The notes: generated by a model from the letters alone, not told the origin. Positions 1-10,379 are shown, counted from the first letter of the stretch. The stretch: 64,000 nucleotides of DNA from Tridacna crocea (GCA_943736015.1 OX031062.1:59508962-59572961); one strand, 5' to 3'. A program made the numbers and translations.

Positions 1-197
1 CATGAAAGTAATTGTAGAAAGTACATGATTTGTCTCTTTGAATCTGGACTGCCTTTGTTTTCTGGCAATTAATTAGACATAAACATCAGTCTAGGGTTAT
101 AGGTATTATTCTTTGCATGTTTTTCATTCAAGTAGAAGATTTTTGGCTGCAAGATTGATATCCATTGCCATGCAATAAAGTTTAGTTGTTGACCCGT

Positions 198-426
198 TTA
201 ACTCTTCACCAAACAACAAAATTTTAGACTAGTCCAAAATGAAAGCATTTGCAGACGACAAGATAAAATTGTCTGGAAATTTGAAAATTATTTTAGGAAG
301 GGAAGAAAACATGGTGGGAAAAGGAGAAAATGCTGGTTACCAGCATTTTCTCCTTTTCCCTCCATGTTTTCAGAAGGCTTCTTTCTCAGGGTCGTTATAA
401 GTCGGGATTGTGTGGTAAAGAGTTAA
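198..426 (+). mobile_element. TTAA-bounded palindromic MITE (X-Y), reference copy
   Basis: This 229-bp copy shows the family plan. TTAA is followed by the X arm (CTCTTCACCAAACAACAAAA, then the block TGAAAGCATTTGCAGACGAC). Next comes the core, in which AAAATGCTGGTTACCAGCAT lies in the middle of a long palindrome bounded by AAACATGGTGGGAA and its complement. The Y arm (TTATAAGTCGGGATTGTGTG) ends in GGTAAAGAGTTAA. The tips are inverted repeats (CTCTTYACCA). There is no coding capacity. TTAA target sites and CCCTTT-type tips are typical of the piggyBac superfamily; the assignment is inferred because no transposase is present. Confidence 0.88.
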
Positions 427-1560
427 ATTTCATCAATAGCCAATTCTTTACCTGCCTATATACTTTTTGCACCTATTTACAGACAGCATAATTATAAAAA
501 TGTGTCTTGAACAATAGAAATTGTCTTTGAAAGAGTAGAAGTTGGGGAAAAAGAGCATCATAAGAACATCTTTTTTCTTTTTTTTTTACAGATAATTTAC
601 ACTTTAATCTGTTTAAAAATGATTTCACCCTTTTCCTCAAAGATACCTACTGCAGACACATTAAAATAACATTGGCAAAACATCCTATATTTACTGGTTA
701 TGTTCTTTCAGCTTGCCAAGCCTGGTCTTGGTCAAAATGTCCTGGCCAAACTTCCTTGGCCAGAATGACCTACATCCATACAAGTGCCACAAAGAAATAC
801 TGTGCAGAAAAAAAAATTATTACAGGGCAAAAGGAGTCCTATGACTAAATCTAGTTTTCCAGAATATATTGTATTCATCTACATATCAGTCAGCATGTGA
901 AGACTGATCTCTATACTATATACACTGATCTGTAAAGTACCTCAACTTGTGCTTGGCACTGCAAAATTTCAATATTGTAATGAATGAGAAAAAAGAAAGT
1001 AGATACAGATAAAGCTGAGCTACCTATCTTGAAGTGGTAGTACAAGCTACAGAAGAGAGAAAGAGGGAAATATATTTGAGAAACATATTTTCTTTCACTA
1101 TTGCACAAAGAGCATTTGGATCAAACAAAAATTGTATGACTCAATCTCATTATCCAGATTTCAGGAGAATTTCAAGATTTTCCATGAGTTTTTTTTTTCT
1201 CTTGCCTGCCAGGATTCCCCCACATCTGGGAAGGATAATGTCTGGGTACCAGGCATGCATGACAAAGCTTTGGTTCCATGCTTGTTAACAAAATATTTAT
1301 GAATGGGTTATTACTTACAAGTGGTTCGGCTTTATCACCTGCCTTTTGTTATGGGGGTATCAATTTCAGAAGAACCATCCAGCATGAATAAGCCTGACAT
1401 CCATATAATTTATGAGTAGTTTATTGACCTTCATTTGCTTTGTCTTTTTTCTGTATTTGTTTGAATGATGTATGTGGTTTTCAACAATATTAATGGGACC
1501 TAGATAACAGTGACAGTTCAACTATTGTTTTACTTGTTGATTTAAACGTCGGATTAAGAT
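427..1560. other. Stretch without recognisable gene or repeat
   Basis: AT-rich sequence between MITEs. A short inverted repeat lies at about 735-775 (GTCCTGGCCAA facing TTGGCCAGAATGAC). A strong-looking 3' splice site ends at 1212 (pyrimidine tract then GCCTGCCAG). It is followed by an open frame of about 29 codons to a stop near 1300, but no poly(A) signal or good donor follows, so I do not call an exon. Confidence 0.5.
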
Positions 1561-1800
1561 TCAACTCTTTACCAAATGACAACATTTTACACCTATCTAA
1601 ACTGAAAGGAATTTTGCAGGCAACACATTTAATGTGGCTGAAATAGTCGAATTTGTGGTGAAAATTGGGTAGAAAACACTGTGGGTAAACCGTAAAGGAA
1701 AAAATGCTGGTTACCAGCATTTTCTCCTATTCTTGTGTTGTTTTCAAAAGGCTTCTTTCTCATGGTCATCAAAACTTGTAATTGTTTGGTAAAGAGTGAA
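1561..1800 (+). mobile_element. TTAA MITE (X-Y), decayed tips
   Basis: X arm ACTCTTTACCAAATGACAAC, core ATGCTGGTTACCAGCATTTT, and Y arm ending TTTGGTAAAGAGTGAA. The bounding TTAA has changed at both ends (TCAA and TGAA), which suggests an older copy. Confidence 0.82.
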
Positions 1801-1846
1801 AAAGAAAAAAAAAAACAAGCTTCATTTCATCACTAATCCTTTTCTT

Positions 1847-2070
1847 TTAACCCTTTACCACACAATCCCAACTTTTAACGACCCTGGGAAAAAGGCCTTT
1901 TGAAAATGTGGTGGGAAAAGGAGAAAATGCTGGTAACCAGCATTTCCTCCTTTTCCCACAATGTTTTGTACCCTTCCCAAATTCTTATATTTTAGTCACA
2001 TTTATTTGGTTGTCTGCAAATACTTTCAAATGGGACAAGTCTAAAATGTTTTTGTGTGGCAAAGGGTTAA
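1847..2070 (-). mobile_element. TTAA MITE (Y-X)
   Basis: Starts TTAACCCTTTACCACACAAT (Y arm), palindromic core at about 1915-1965, then X arm in reverse ending GGCAAAGGGTTAA. TTAA is intact at both ends. Confidence 0.88.
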
Positions 2071-2307
2071 GAGGTTTAGTTGGAACAATTTGATTAATTC
2101 ACTTTCCATGTTTTGTCATTCTAATTTATAATGCGATCATTATAACTTTTTGTTTATTTGAGATTTAATTTGTTTATATATTAAAATGTGGCTATAATAT
2201 TTCTCGATGGATGAAAAGCATTGCATTTTCCTCAGTCATGAAAATAAAAGCTTTAAAAGTGCTGAATGTCATTTACTGAGATACCTGATAATGGAAAACT
2301 CATGCAT

Positions 2308-2537
2308 AATAACTCTTTACCAAACGACAAAATTGTAGACTTGTCCAAATTGAAAGCATTTGCAGTCGACAAAATAAATATGGCTCATAAATTGAAAATT
2401 GTGTTGTGAAGAATAGAAAACATTGTGGGAAATGGAGAAAATGCTAGTTACCAGCATTTTCTCCTCTTCCTACAATGTTTTCAAAAGGCTTCTTTCTCAG
2501 GATCGTTAAAAGCCGGGATTGTGTGGTAAAGAGTTAA
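2308..2537 (+). mobile_element. TTAA MITE (X-Y)
   Basis: Left tip AACTCTTTACCAAACGACAA with its TTAA altered to ATAA. The core is a near-perfect palindrome and the Y arm ends GTGTGGTAAAGAGTTAA. Confidence 0.87.
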
Positions 2538-2960
2538 TATGTGGGTTCAAACCAGAATTGGTACATTTTATTGACAGAATAGACATAGAACTATAATATA
2601 TACTGATAAAAACTGGCCAGGAATTTGCAACCCGTAGAGTATTTAGAATGATCTATTGGGTATTTAATTGTTTTACCAACTAAACACACATTACCTTAAT
2701 TGCTCTGCTCACCATAAATTGCTGCTGGAAACAGAGGAGCAGAAATTAGTGTCAAAAATTCAAGATAAGTGTGCAACCCTCGTAAATAACACATGTTCAT
2801 GGTAAAAGAAGTATGCAGTGGTACGCTTGTTCGTAATGTTAATTACTCCTTTCGAAGAGAGAAGAAAGTTCTTATAATGTTCAATGGTGATGTATCACCC
2901 TGGGTATTCCTGAAAACAGTAACTGATGTACTTACAGGTTTATTTTTTGAATCAGTGATC

Positions 2961-3190
2961 TTAACCCTTTATTCCATAGATACTCATTTCTAGGCGCTGC
3001 TTGTAGGAGCCTTTGGAAAACATTGTGGCAAAAGGTGAAATTGCTCGTGACGAGCAATTTCACCTTTTGCCACATTGTTTTCTATGCTATCAAAAGGTAT
3101 AATACACACATAAGAAATGGCTTCATCCTTGCTGTTATTTAGGGTCAATTAGAGATACCATAGAAATGCCTTATTGGGTAAAGGGGTTAA
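2961..3190. mobile_element. TTAA MITE, subfamily B
   Basis: Begins TTAACCCTTTATTCCATAGA and ends ATTGGGTAAAGGGGTTAA. The core reads AAAGGTGAAATTGCTCGTGA and folds on CTCGTGACGAG, unlike the TGGTAACCA centre of the main family. The outer core AAACATTGTGGCAAAAGG is clearly related. Two more full copies lie at 17795 and 35289. Confidence 0.85.
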
Positions 3191-3507
3191 ACCAAAACCA
3201 TTTTGGAGACAAATAGAAAAAGTTCGTAATAATCCCCTTATTTCATGAAACAACAGCTGTAGATAGATATATGATCTTTTTCATTTCTAATGCTGAAGCA
3301 ATTACATGTTGATTAACTGCAGTATAACAAAGAGACTTCTGGGTCTGTATTCACCAACCATTCTTGAGAAAAGTCTTAGTCTTATTCTCCAAGATATTCT
3401 AAGTTTGAAAGTAACACAACTTTTGATTGGCTAAACCATTTGGTTTAGCCAATCAGGATTTGTGTTACTTTTAGATATAGAAAATTCTGGAGAGCAAGAC
3501 AATGTAC

Positions 3508-4077
3508 ACATTATCTCCCGCTAGATGGCATTCTATAAATTCTCATCTATCTAATTTGGGCATCCTGGGTACAGAACTGAACCACTTTCCTATGCGACAA
3601 CCGTTACTTTGAATTTCAAACTAAAATAAACGTTTACTCAATAAAATGCTACCTCGTGCAATTCACTTAGCTATGATCAGCAGTCTAGAGTAGCCTGGCA
3701 TTCAGGCCCTGCATTTAAGTCATTCTAGTAAACAAGGTACACAACTACAGCAAAGTCACAGAAATATGTGTTGTTATTTGCCCTTCTTCTGAAATACAGA
3801 CATTCAGAAGATTGAGAACACAGAGTTTTCATTTTGCATTTTTACTTGACGACTTTGTTTTATGAAAAGGCTCTATTTAACGGACTGACACCAGTCTACA
3901 GTCTAGAGAAATCTGGAGCTAAAGCAGGTCTCATTTCTCCTCAAACGTATTGATAAAAGCTATTTTCTACATTACTACTTTATATAGCGTAATATTACAG
4001 TCAGCCCGCTTTTGGGGCTAGTGATGCGTTATATAAAACAGTTGAATCTTCGAAGAATATGACATGCGCAGACAATG
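3508..4077 (+). mobile_element. MITE starting CATTATCTCCCGC with 9-bp target duplication
   Basis: Inserted in the CCAAT palindrome. ACAATGTAC precedes it at 3499-3507 and recurs at 4078-4086. The left end reads CATTATCTCCCGCTAGATGG and the right end GACATGCGCAGACAATG. It is itself split by a further insertion at 3691-3898. Related copies are at 24565-24914 and, reversed, at 32495-32899. The 9-10 bp duplications suggest a Mutator-like source (inference). Confidence 0.78.
3691..3898. mobile_element. Short element nested in the CATTATCTCCC MITE
   Basis: 208 bp flanked by the direct repeat CAGTCTAGAG (3681-3690 and 3899-3908), a 10-bp target duplication. The ends are imperfect inverted repeats (TAGCCTGGCATT against TAGACTGGTGTC). 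The two other copies of the host MITE lack it, which confirms the insertion. Confidence 0.72.
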
Positions 4078-4398
4078 ACAATGTACGTTCTTCAGAATGG
4101 CTGGTGAATACGGGCCCCAGTTTTATTGCATTACCTGTATGGGTGATGTTCATTTTTAAAATCACATAATGATTATGATTTCTTTTTTAAATGTAAAATG
4201 TAATGCTTGTAATTTTTTCCATCCCATTGTTGATTGATTGTCTGAAACTCTGAATTTCAAGGCTACTTTGATTGAATGGGAAAATTGATTTCTGTAAATC
4301 TGAAGGCCAATGTAATTATTCAGTGTACTAAATAGCGTCAAGAGTGGCTGTCAAATACAGTCTTCAATTTACAAAATATTCAGATTGAATTGAGCCCT

Positions 4399-4627
4399 TT
4401 AACTCTTTACTAAACGACAAAATTTTAGACTGGTCCAAATTGAAAGCACTTGCAGATGCCAATATAGAAGTAACTCAAAAATTAAAATTTGTTTCCAGCA
4501 GGGTAGAAAACATTGTGGGAAAAGGAGAAAATGCTGGTTACCAGCATTTTCTCCTTTTCCCACAATGTTTTCAAAAGGCTTTCATCTCAAGGTCGTAAAA
4601 ACCAGGGATTGTTCGGGAAAGGGTTAA
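4399..4627 (+). mobile_element. TTAA MITE (X-Y), 229 bp
   Basis: TTAACTCTTTACTAAACGAC at the left, core palindrome perfect across GAAAACATTGTGGGAAAAGG and its complement. The Y arm carries the variant AAACCAGGGATTGTTCGG and ends GGGTTAA. Confidence 0.88.
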
Positions 4628-4832
4628 TCAGTTCAGATATGCAATATTCCAAGATAACTCTTGCATGGTTTGGTCAACATGATGTGCCTTTGCTAACAGC
4701 CTAGGCCAAGGATGTGCAGTTTGGTTATTAATCTGCTCTGTTAGATATTTCTAGAGATTTTTTTGTCAATACTGTCCTGAAAATTCTCTTTGTGAGTTCT
4801 GTTTTCAGGTGAAAAGTACATATTTAATTTAC

Positions 4833-4961
4833 CTTCGGGGATCTAAGAGATAATTTACAGAGCATAAAATCAGATAATCAGAACCTGCAGTCTCCGAGAT
4901 TGTCAGCAGGGTTTCTATATTGATCACAAGTTCTGTATAGATGTCATCTGATATGGCTTTA
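4833..4961 (-). CDS. Possible internal exon of an unidentified minus-strand gene
   Basis: A 129-nt stretch on the minus strand, preceded by a pyrimidine tract and TTTTTAG and followed by the donor AG|GTAAAT. One frame is open throughout for 42 codons plus split codons at each end. The product would include DDIYTELVINIETLLTISET and end near NYLLDPR, an acidic and leucine-rich composition unlike random AT-rich translation. I do not recognise the family. Part of the plus strand is open too, so chance cannot be excluded. Confidence 0.35.
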
Positions 4962-4988
4962 CTAAAAATAAAACCTGCAATACTGGCA

Positions 4989-5075
4989 GAAGCGTTTTAA
5001 TGACTGGCAGCACGCAACAAGCAGTATTCAAGCATGATGCACGATAATACTCAATAGCTGTTACGTGTTATGGTC
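4989..5075. repeat. Direct repeat flanking three MITEs, copy 1
   Basis: Contains CAAGCATGATGCACGATAAT. A diverged copy (CAAGCTTGATGCATGATAAT) lies at 5722-5810, directly after three MITE copies, as if one short duplicated sequence had been split by their insertion. Confidence 0.45.
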
Positions 5076-5303
5076 TTAACCCATTACCACACAATTCCTA
5101 CTTTCGACGACCCCGAGAAAGAATCCTATAGAAAACATTGTGGGAAAAGGAGAAAATGCTGGTAACCAGCATTTTCTCCTTTTCCCACAATGTTTTCTAC
5201 CCTTTACAAAACATATTTCAAATTTTTAGTCACTTTTTTTTTTTGTCTGCAAATGCTTTCGATTTGGACAAGCCTAAAATTTTGTCGTTTGGTAATGAGT
5301 GAA
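5076..5303 (-). mobile_element. TTAA MITE (Y-X)
   Basis: TTAACCCATTACCACACAAT at the left with a perfect core palindrome. The right end is GGTAATGAGTGAA, with the bounding TTAA changed. It directly abuts the next copy. Confidence 0.87.
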
Positions 5304-5498
5304 CCACTGTGGGAATAAAGTCTATAGGAAAGCTTGCTGGATCAAGAGAAAATACTATTGTAACCCAGCATTTTCTCCTTTTCTGACAGTGTTTCCTACT
5401 TTTCCCAAGCCAAATGCCATCATTTTAGGAACATTTGTCATGTGCAAATGCTTTTACCTTGGATTAGTCTAATATTTCTTTGTCTAATAAAGAGTGAA
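5300..5498 (-). mobile_element. TTAA MITE, strongly decayed (Y-X)
   Basis: Middle member of a three-copy chain. The core survives as GAGAAAATACTATTGTAACC and CCAGCATTTTCTCC. X arm remnants are ATGTGCAAATGCTTTTACC and TAATAAAGAGTGAA. Confidence 0.65.
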
Positions 5499-5721
5499 TT
5501 CTTTACCAAACAAAAAAAAATTGATTAATCCAAATAGCAAGCATTGCAATTAAAAAAAAGTATTTCATTCAAATGACGTGATTTCTCTTTGAAAGGGAAG
5601 AAAACATTGTGGGAAACGAAGAAATTGCTGGTTACCGGCATTTTCTCCTTTTCCCACTATGTTTTGAAAAGCTTTCTTTTTATGGGTTGTTAAAAGTTGG
5701 GATTGTGTGGTAAAGGGTTAA
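5495..5721 (+). mobile_element. TTAA MITE (X-Y)
   Basis: Starts TGAATTCTTTACCAAAC and ends GTGTGGTAAAGGGTTAA. The core AAATTGCTGGTTACCGGCAT carries mismatches. Third member of the chain begun at 5076. Confidence 0.78.
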
Positions 5722-5810
5722 TAATTAAAAGCATGCAATAAGATGCATTCAAGCTTGATGCATGATAATGAATACCGGTACCATAAAGAAGTAACAAGTT
5801 ACGGCCTAAA
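5722..5810. repeat. Direct repeat flanking three MITEs, copy 2
   Basis: Partner of 4989-5075: CATGCAATAAGATGCATTCA followed by the shared GATGCATGATAAT block. Confidence 0.45.
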
Positions 5811-5958
5811 TGACTTTTGCAAGCTACATGTACTCTATGTTGAGACAATCTGTTTCTTTGCATATCCCATCTGCTCCTTTTTCAGTGCTTTTATGACATA
5901 AATAATTTACTTTTGTCACTATCATGGTAATGATTTAGATTTTTCATTATGTATATAG

Positions 5959-6104
5959 AGAATACGTACCTAGTGTTGTAGAATATCAAAAATATCTAAC
6001 GAGGTTGGGAGAATTGATAATTGTCGAGCCTTGGCGAGACAATTATCAATTCTCACAACCGAGTTAGATATTTTTGATATTCTACAACACTAGGTACGTA
6101 TTCT
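5959..6104. mobile_element. Hairpin (foldback) element, about 66-bp arms
   Basis: AGAATACGTACCTAGTGTTG runs into an almost perfect inverted copy ending CAACACTAGGTACGTATTCT. The spacer is about 14 nt around CGAGCCTTGGCGA. Arms are nearly identical over about 66 bp. I found no second copy in the window and no clear target duplication. Confidence 0.8.
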
Positions 6105-6840
6105 ATTTATCTTTCAACGTCTGATTGGTCGGTTTTTCTTATTCCTATTTATTATTCAACAAGAAAAAACACGAATTTATCGCTATATGCAAATTAGCTA
6201 ATGATACAGCACGCGCTTTTAATCTAATACACAAACAATTTACTCATAGACGTACAAGCCTGCACAAAGAAAGAAGTTCAAGATGTTTCTTCGTTTTTGT
6301 ACACAGTCAAACGTTTTCAAAAAAACAAACCGACAGAAATTGAATTTTTGTCAATATTGTAACAGAAATCAAGTGTGCATTTGACCAGAAATACGTTGGA
6401 TAAGCCGTCCCTTAAAAAAAATATGTCACGGGTAACCGGCAAACTGTTTGTGTACTCTCAAACGGTCGTGTAGTACACACCATTGAATTTTAAACGCAGG
6501 AGAAAAGTACATAGAGTTTTTGACAATTCTGTCGATCAGATAAGATTATGATATGGATACACATTTGACGTTTAAGACGGTTCCGTAGAACATTGGAGTT
6601 GTCACACTGCTATTCCTAGTGGAGATATTCAAGTTTGGAATATGCATCTCTGTTCGGGTATGGCGGGTGGAGTTACTTGGCCTTCACACACTGGATTTTC
6701 ATGGACTCTAGCTTCATTTGCAAATGCGAATTGATTGGAAAGCTGAGATTGGGCTGTGCAGATTTGAGACACGCTACTACTGGATGGGGGACAGTGATTT
6801 TCAAAACCTGACAGCCGGTGAAAGGTACGTGTCACCGCTG
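6105..6840. other. Stretch without recognisable gene
   Basis: Contains only short open frames. CTTTCAACGTCTGATTGG directly follows the hairpin. TAGTTGAAAGATAAAGTA near 7819 resembles the hairpin's right flank in reverse, so a larger element spanning about 5.96-7.84 kb is conceivable but unsupported. Confidence 0.35.
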
Positions 6841-7139
6841 CTTGTGTTTGCCAAAATGTTTGACCATATTTTATCCCGTTTCCACGATATTTTCTACACA
6901 TTTCAAAACTAATTTCGAGATGCGCGTTGAATTTGATTTGTCATCTGCAAATGATTTCAATTTGGACTGTTGTATAATTTTTGTAAAGAATTACATTATT
7001 TTTTCTCTGATATATTGAAAACAATGTGGGAAATGGATAAAATGTGCATAACAAAATTTTTTCATCCTCCTCCTTGTACTGTTTAAAAACCTTTCTTCCC
7101 TATGGTGGATAATTTGGAATTGTGTGCTAAAGGGATAAA
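6841..7139. mobile_element. Two decayed TTAA MITE remnants
   Basis: 6841-7000 resembles a core plus reversed X arm (TTGTCATCTGCAAATGATTT, TCAATTTGGACTG). 7005-7139 resembles a core plus Y arm (AAAACAATGTGGGAAATGGA, GAATTGTGTGCTAAAGGGAT). Palindromy is largely lost in both. Confidence 0.55.
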
Positions 7140-7438
7140 TTGTTTTGAAGTATGTATGAGAAAGAAAATCAAATATGCCAACATATAGAATATCAAGGAA
7201 ACTCTCCCCTCAAGTAGATCTGCCATTCTAATAGTCACTATGCTATTCTGTAAATCTTCATTCAGAAAATCAAGAAAATGTGCTCATAACAATACAATTT
7301 TCCATTACTGCAATGCTCTCTACTGTAAAAGTCTGCTTACTCTGAAAACGACATAATTATGATGTAAAGGATTACTCTGCTGATTTTCTTTCTCATCATT
7401 AGGCATTCAGTTTATAATTTCTTTTTTCTAATTTCAGT

Positions 7439-7612
7439 GCAAGACAACTCAAAATTTTAACTGAAATAAGGCATGGAGTTGTGGAAGAAGTTTTAGTAAA
7501 CATTTAAAGATTTTGGAAGACAGTCAGCAATTTACCTGCCTACAGAACTACACTAGACCTGCTGTGTGACATATTCTGTATTTGTTTAATTTAAATAAAG
7601 ATAACAAAAGTA
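7439..7612 (+). CDS. Possible terminal exon with 3' UTR, gene unidentified
   Basis: A strong 3' splice site (TTTCTTTTTTCTAATTTCAG) is followed by an open frame. It starts with one base of a split codon, then encodes ARQLKILTEIRHGVVEEVLV and two more residues before TAA near 7507. An AATAAAG poly(A) signal lies at about 7593, followed by a T-rich stretch, as expected of a 3' end; cleavage near 7612 is a guess. I do not recognise the protein and no matching upstream exon was found. The frame is short, so this may be chance. Confidence 0.38.
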
Positions 7613-7844
7613 CTGTTTTTGTTCTATAGATTTTTTTTCTAGCGACTGTTGTCTTGCTTGAATTTGTGTATTGACAAAATGTCAACAAGAGGTCATGTTT
7701 TAGGTCGAAAGTAGTTCCGGCCTGTGCTATAAATATCCGTGGTATATCATTGTTCTAAAAATAACCGTGGTATATCAAAAAAAATATATCATGGGTGATA
7801 TTGCATGGATATTCGCGTAGTTGAAAGATAAAGTACTATCTCTT

Positions 7845-8075
7845 TTGACTCTCTACCAAAACAACAAAATTTTAGGCTGGTCCAAATTGAAAGCACTTGC
7901 AGACGACGAAAAAAGCCATGACTCAAAAATTGAAATTTATTTCCAGCAGGGTAGAAGCAATTTTGGGAAATGGAGAAAATGCTGGTTACCAGCATTTTCT
8001 CCTGTTCCCACAATGTTTTCAAGAGGCTTCTTACTCAGGGTTGTAAAAACCAGGGATTGTTTGGTAAAGTGTTAA
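7845..8075 (+). mobile_element. TTAA MITE (X-Y)
   Basis: Left tip TTGACTCTCTACCAAAACAA, core with one arm mismatch (CAATTTTGGGAAATGG), right tip TTGGTAAAGTGTTAA. Confidence 0.84.
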
Positions 8076-8082
8076 CTTATGC

Positions 8083-8311
8083 TTAACTCTTTACCACATG
8101 AGAAAATTTTAGACTGATCCAAATTGAAAGCATTTGCAGACGACAAAATAAAGGTGACTGAAAAATTGAAATTTGTTCTGGGAAGGGTAGAAAACACTGT
8201 GGGAAAAGGAGAAAATGCTGGTTACCAGCATTTTCTCCTTTTCCCGCAGTGTTTTCAAAAGGCTTCTTTCTCGGGGTTGTCAAAAGTAGGGATTGTGTGG
8301 TAATGGGTTAA
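8083..8311 (+). mobile_element. TTAA MITE (X-Y), 229 bp
   Basis: TTAACTCTTTACCACATGAG at the left, GTGTGGTAATGGGTTAA at the right. The Y arm is of the AAAAGTAGGGATTGTGTGG type. Core palindrome is nearly perfect with CACTGTGGGAAAAGG. Confidence 0.88.
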
Positions 8312-8574
8312 CATGATGTATCATTTTTATCATGGACTGATTTTTAGAGCACCCACCAATGAAGTGGGAGTTTGAAGGTAAAATTAAATGGGAAAGGGAA
8401 GGAGGGGAGAAAATGGCAGTGAGTCATTCTGATTCGGCTGCTGAGCTACCAGCCAGGGAATAATGGTTATCAAAATTATGGCTAAGAAAGATCTGAGCTT
8501 AAAAAAAAAAAAAGGAAAAAAAAAATCAGAAAAAGATGTCTGGTGAGCCAGATACCAACTTGTGACCACAATGT

Positions 8575-8758
8575 TTTGTAAGGTCTGTCCTTCTTTAGGG
8601 TTACAAAAACTTGAATTATAATGGAAAAGATGTGTGTTTAATATGAATGACCTTGTGGAAAAAGAAGACTTATAATAAGATTGTTGGAAAAGGAGGGAAA
8701 AAAAAACTTGCTTCTAGCATTTTCTTGTTCTCAAAATGTTTCAAACAGATCCCATTAG
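8575..8758. mobile_element. Decayed TTAA MITE fragments
   Basis: Broken core pieces (ACAATGTTTTGTAAGG, ATTGTTGGAAAAGGAGGG, TCTAGCATTTTCTTG) without recognisable tips. Confidence 0.45.
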
Positions 8759-8988
8759 TTAACTCATTACCAAATGACAAAATTTAAGGTTTGTCCAATT
8801 CGGAAGCATTTCCAGATGACAAAATAAAAGTGATTGGAAATTTGAAAGTTGTTTTGTGAAGAGTAGAAAACATTGTGGGAAAAGGAGAAAATGCTGGTTA
8901 CCAGCATTTTCTCCTTTTCCCACAATGTTTTCTAAAGGCTTCTGTCTCAGGGTCGTCAAAAGTAGGGATATTGTGTGGTAATGGGTAA
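8759..8988 (+). mobile_element. TTAA MITE (X-Y)
   Basis: TTAACTCATTACCAAATGAC, perfect core, Y arm AAAAGTAGGGATATTGTGTG, right tip GGTAATGGGTAA with TTAA altered. Confidence 0.86.
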
Positions 8989-9317
8989 AGATAAAGTTAA
9001 TTTGTCGTGTGCAGATGTTCTCTATTTCGAGAATTTTATTTGGTAAAGGCATTTGCAAGAAGCTGTCAGAGAACAACTCAATCCTAAGATGCAACATTGC
9101 CAAGAGGAAAACATGGTACAAAAAAAAAATGTGCTGAGAATTATTGGTACTCCAGATTTTTTTCTTGGTACTATTTTTCATGTTAACGTGTGAACAGTTA
9201 ATTTGGTAAATCAGTTTTTTAAGGCTCATTAATACCATTAAGCTAGCTTTCCCGCAATAGAAATAAAAGAGGGTGATAGAAAATAAAGAAAATTAGTCTG
9301 CAACAGTGTAATTCAGC

Positions 9318-9578
9318 GGAACCCTTTCCAACACAATCCGGACTTTCAACAATTCCTGAGAAAGTAAGCTTTTGAAAACACTGTGGGAAATGTGAAAATG
9401 CTGTGTAACCAGCAATTTCTCCAGGTAACTAGCATTTTCTCCTTTTCTTACAATGTTTTCTATTTTTTCTACCCTTTCAAACACTAATATATATGTTTGA
9501 TTCACATTTATTATCTTGTTGTCTGCAAATGCTGTCATTTTAGACTAGTGTAAAATTTTGTAGTTTGGTAAAGCGCCA
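9318..9578 (-). mobile_element. TTAA MITE (Y-X) with rearranged core
   Basis: Starts GGAACCCTTTCCAACACAAT. The core shows a repeated CAGCAATTTCTCC / TAGCATTTTCTCC, so its right half has been partly duplicated. The X arm ends GTAGTTTGGTAAAG. Confidence 0.72.
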
Positions 9579-10249
9579 ATTACGATTTATCAAATCATGC
9601 CATGTTTTAGCCAAGATAAGACAGATGGTTTCTCAAAACATTTTTGGAAAAGGAGGTTCTTGGTAAGCAGCATTCTCGTAATCTCATACCTTCTTTCAAG
9701 AACCAGTTCTGTCATTTTCTAAGCAATATTTATCGTCTGAATTATTGTCTTACACAAAAGTTTTCATTACAGACAGAGCTATTACAGTTTTATAGGCAGT
9801 GTACACAGTTTATGACTGAACCTTGCATGATACTAAATATTAAGCTCAATATCATTTCATTTCTAATGGACCATATTGATTTTATCACAAATGCCTGAGC
9901 TATGCTCTGGCAAAACGGGGCTTAATGCATCGCTGTGATGCTTGATGCTCAACAAAAACATCACAATATTATAGATCAATAAATCCATTTTGTATGTTTA
10001 ACAGGCAAATGAGTTGTGAGGTACACTTGTCCTTTGATCTGCAGAAATTAGACTAATATCGAAAAGTTTTGAACCACTCTGGTCAGCCTCTGCTGAGTCA
10101 GTAGGCTGACCTGGGTTAATAGTTCCTGCAAATGCATAAAGACCCTTTTTCATAGAACATTGTTCACCTCCATCCGTCCTTCCATTTATACATTGATATG
10201 GTATATACAAAATGCTGTCAATAAAATATAATTAACTTCCCTTTTGTCT

Positions 10250-10379
10250 TTAGCACAATTCCATGTTTTAGCAATAACAAGAAAGCTTTTAAAAACATGA
10301 AAAAAGAGAAAATCATGGTAACAAGAATTGTCTTTCACTTAGGTTTTCTACTCCTTCAAATTCAAATTCCATCATTTAA
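10250..10379 (-). mobile_element. Decayed TTAA MITE remnant
   Basis: Contains AGCACAATTCCATGTTTTAG and a core relic AAAGAGAAAATCATGGTAAC. It ends where the intact copy at 10376 begins. Confidence 0.5.

Larger units (their letters stand above)
3341..4117. repeat. CCAAT-box palindromic MITE copy 1, host of a nested insertion
   Basis: Left half GGGTCTGTATTCACCAACCA through the palindrome GATTGGCTAAACCATTTGGT to AGAGCAAGACAATG. The right half resumes at 4087 as GTTCTTCAGAATGGCTGGTG and ends GAATACGGGCCC. Positions 3508-4077 plus one 9-bp target repeat are foreign. Without them the element is about 200 bp, like its relatives at 12487, 23472, 46123, 55911 and 57205. Confidence 0.8.

Noticed and set aside
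1213-1301. Terminal exon after a strong acceptor at 1212
   Set aside because: Open for only 29 codons, with no poly(A) signal nearby and no donor; the tract of T that makes the acceptor look strong is common in this AT-rich DNA.
9000-9238. Coding exon in the gap after the MITE at 8759
   Set aside because: All three plus frames and one minus frame look equally protein-like over part of the gap, which shows that open frames alone are not evidence here.
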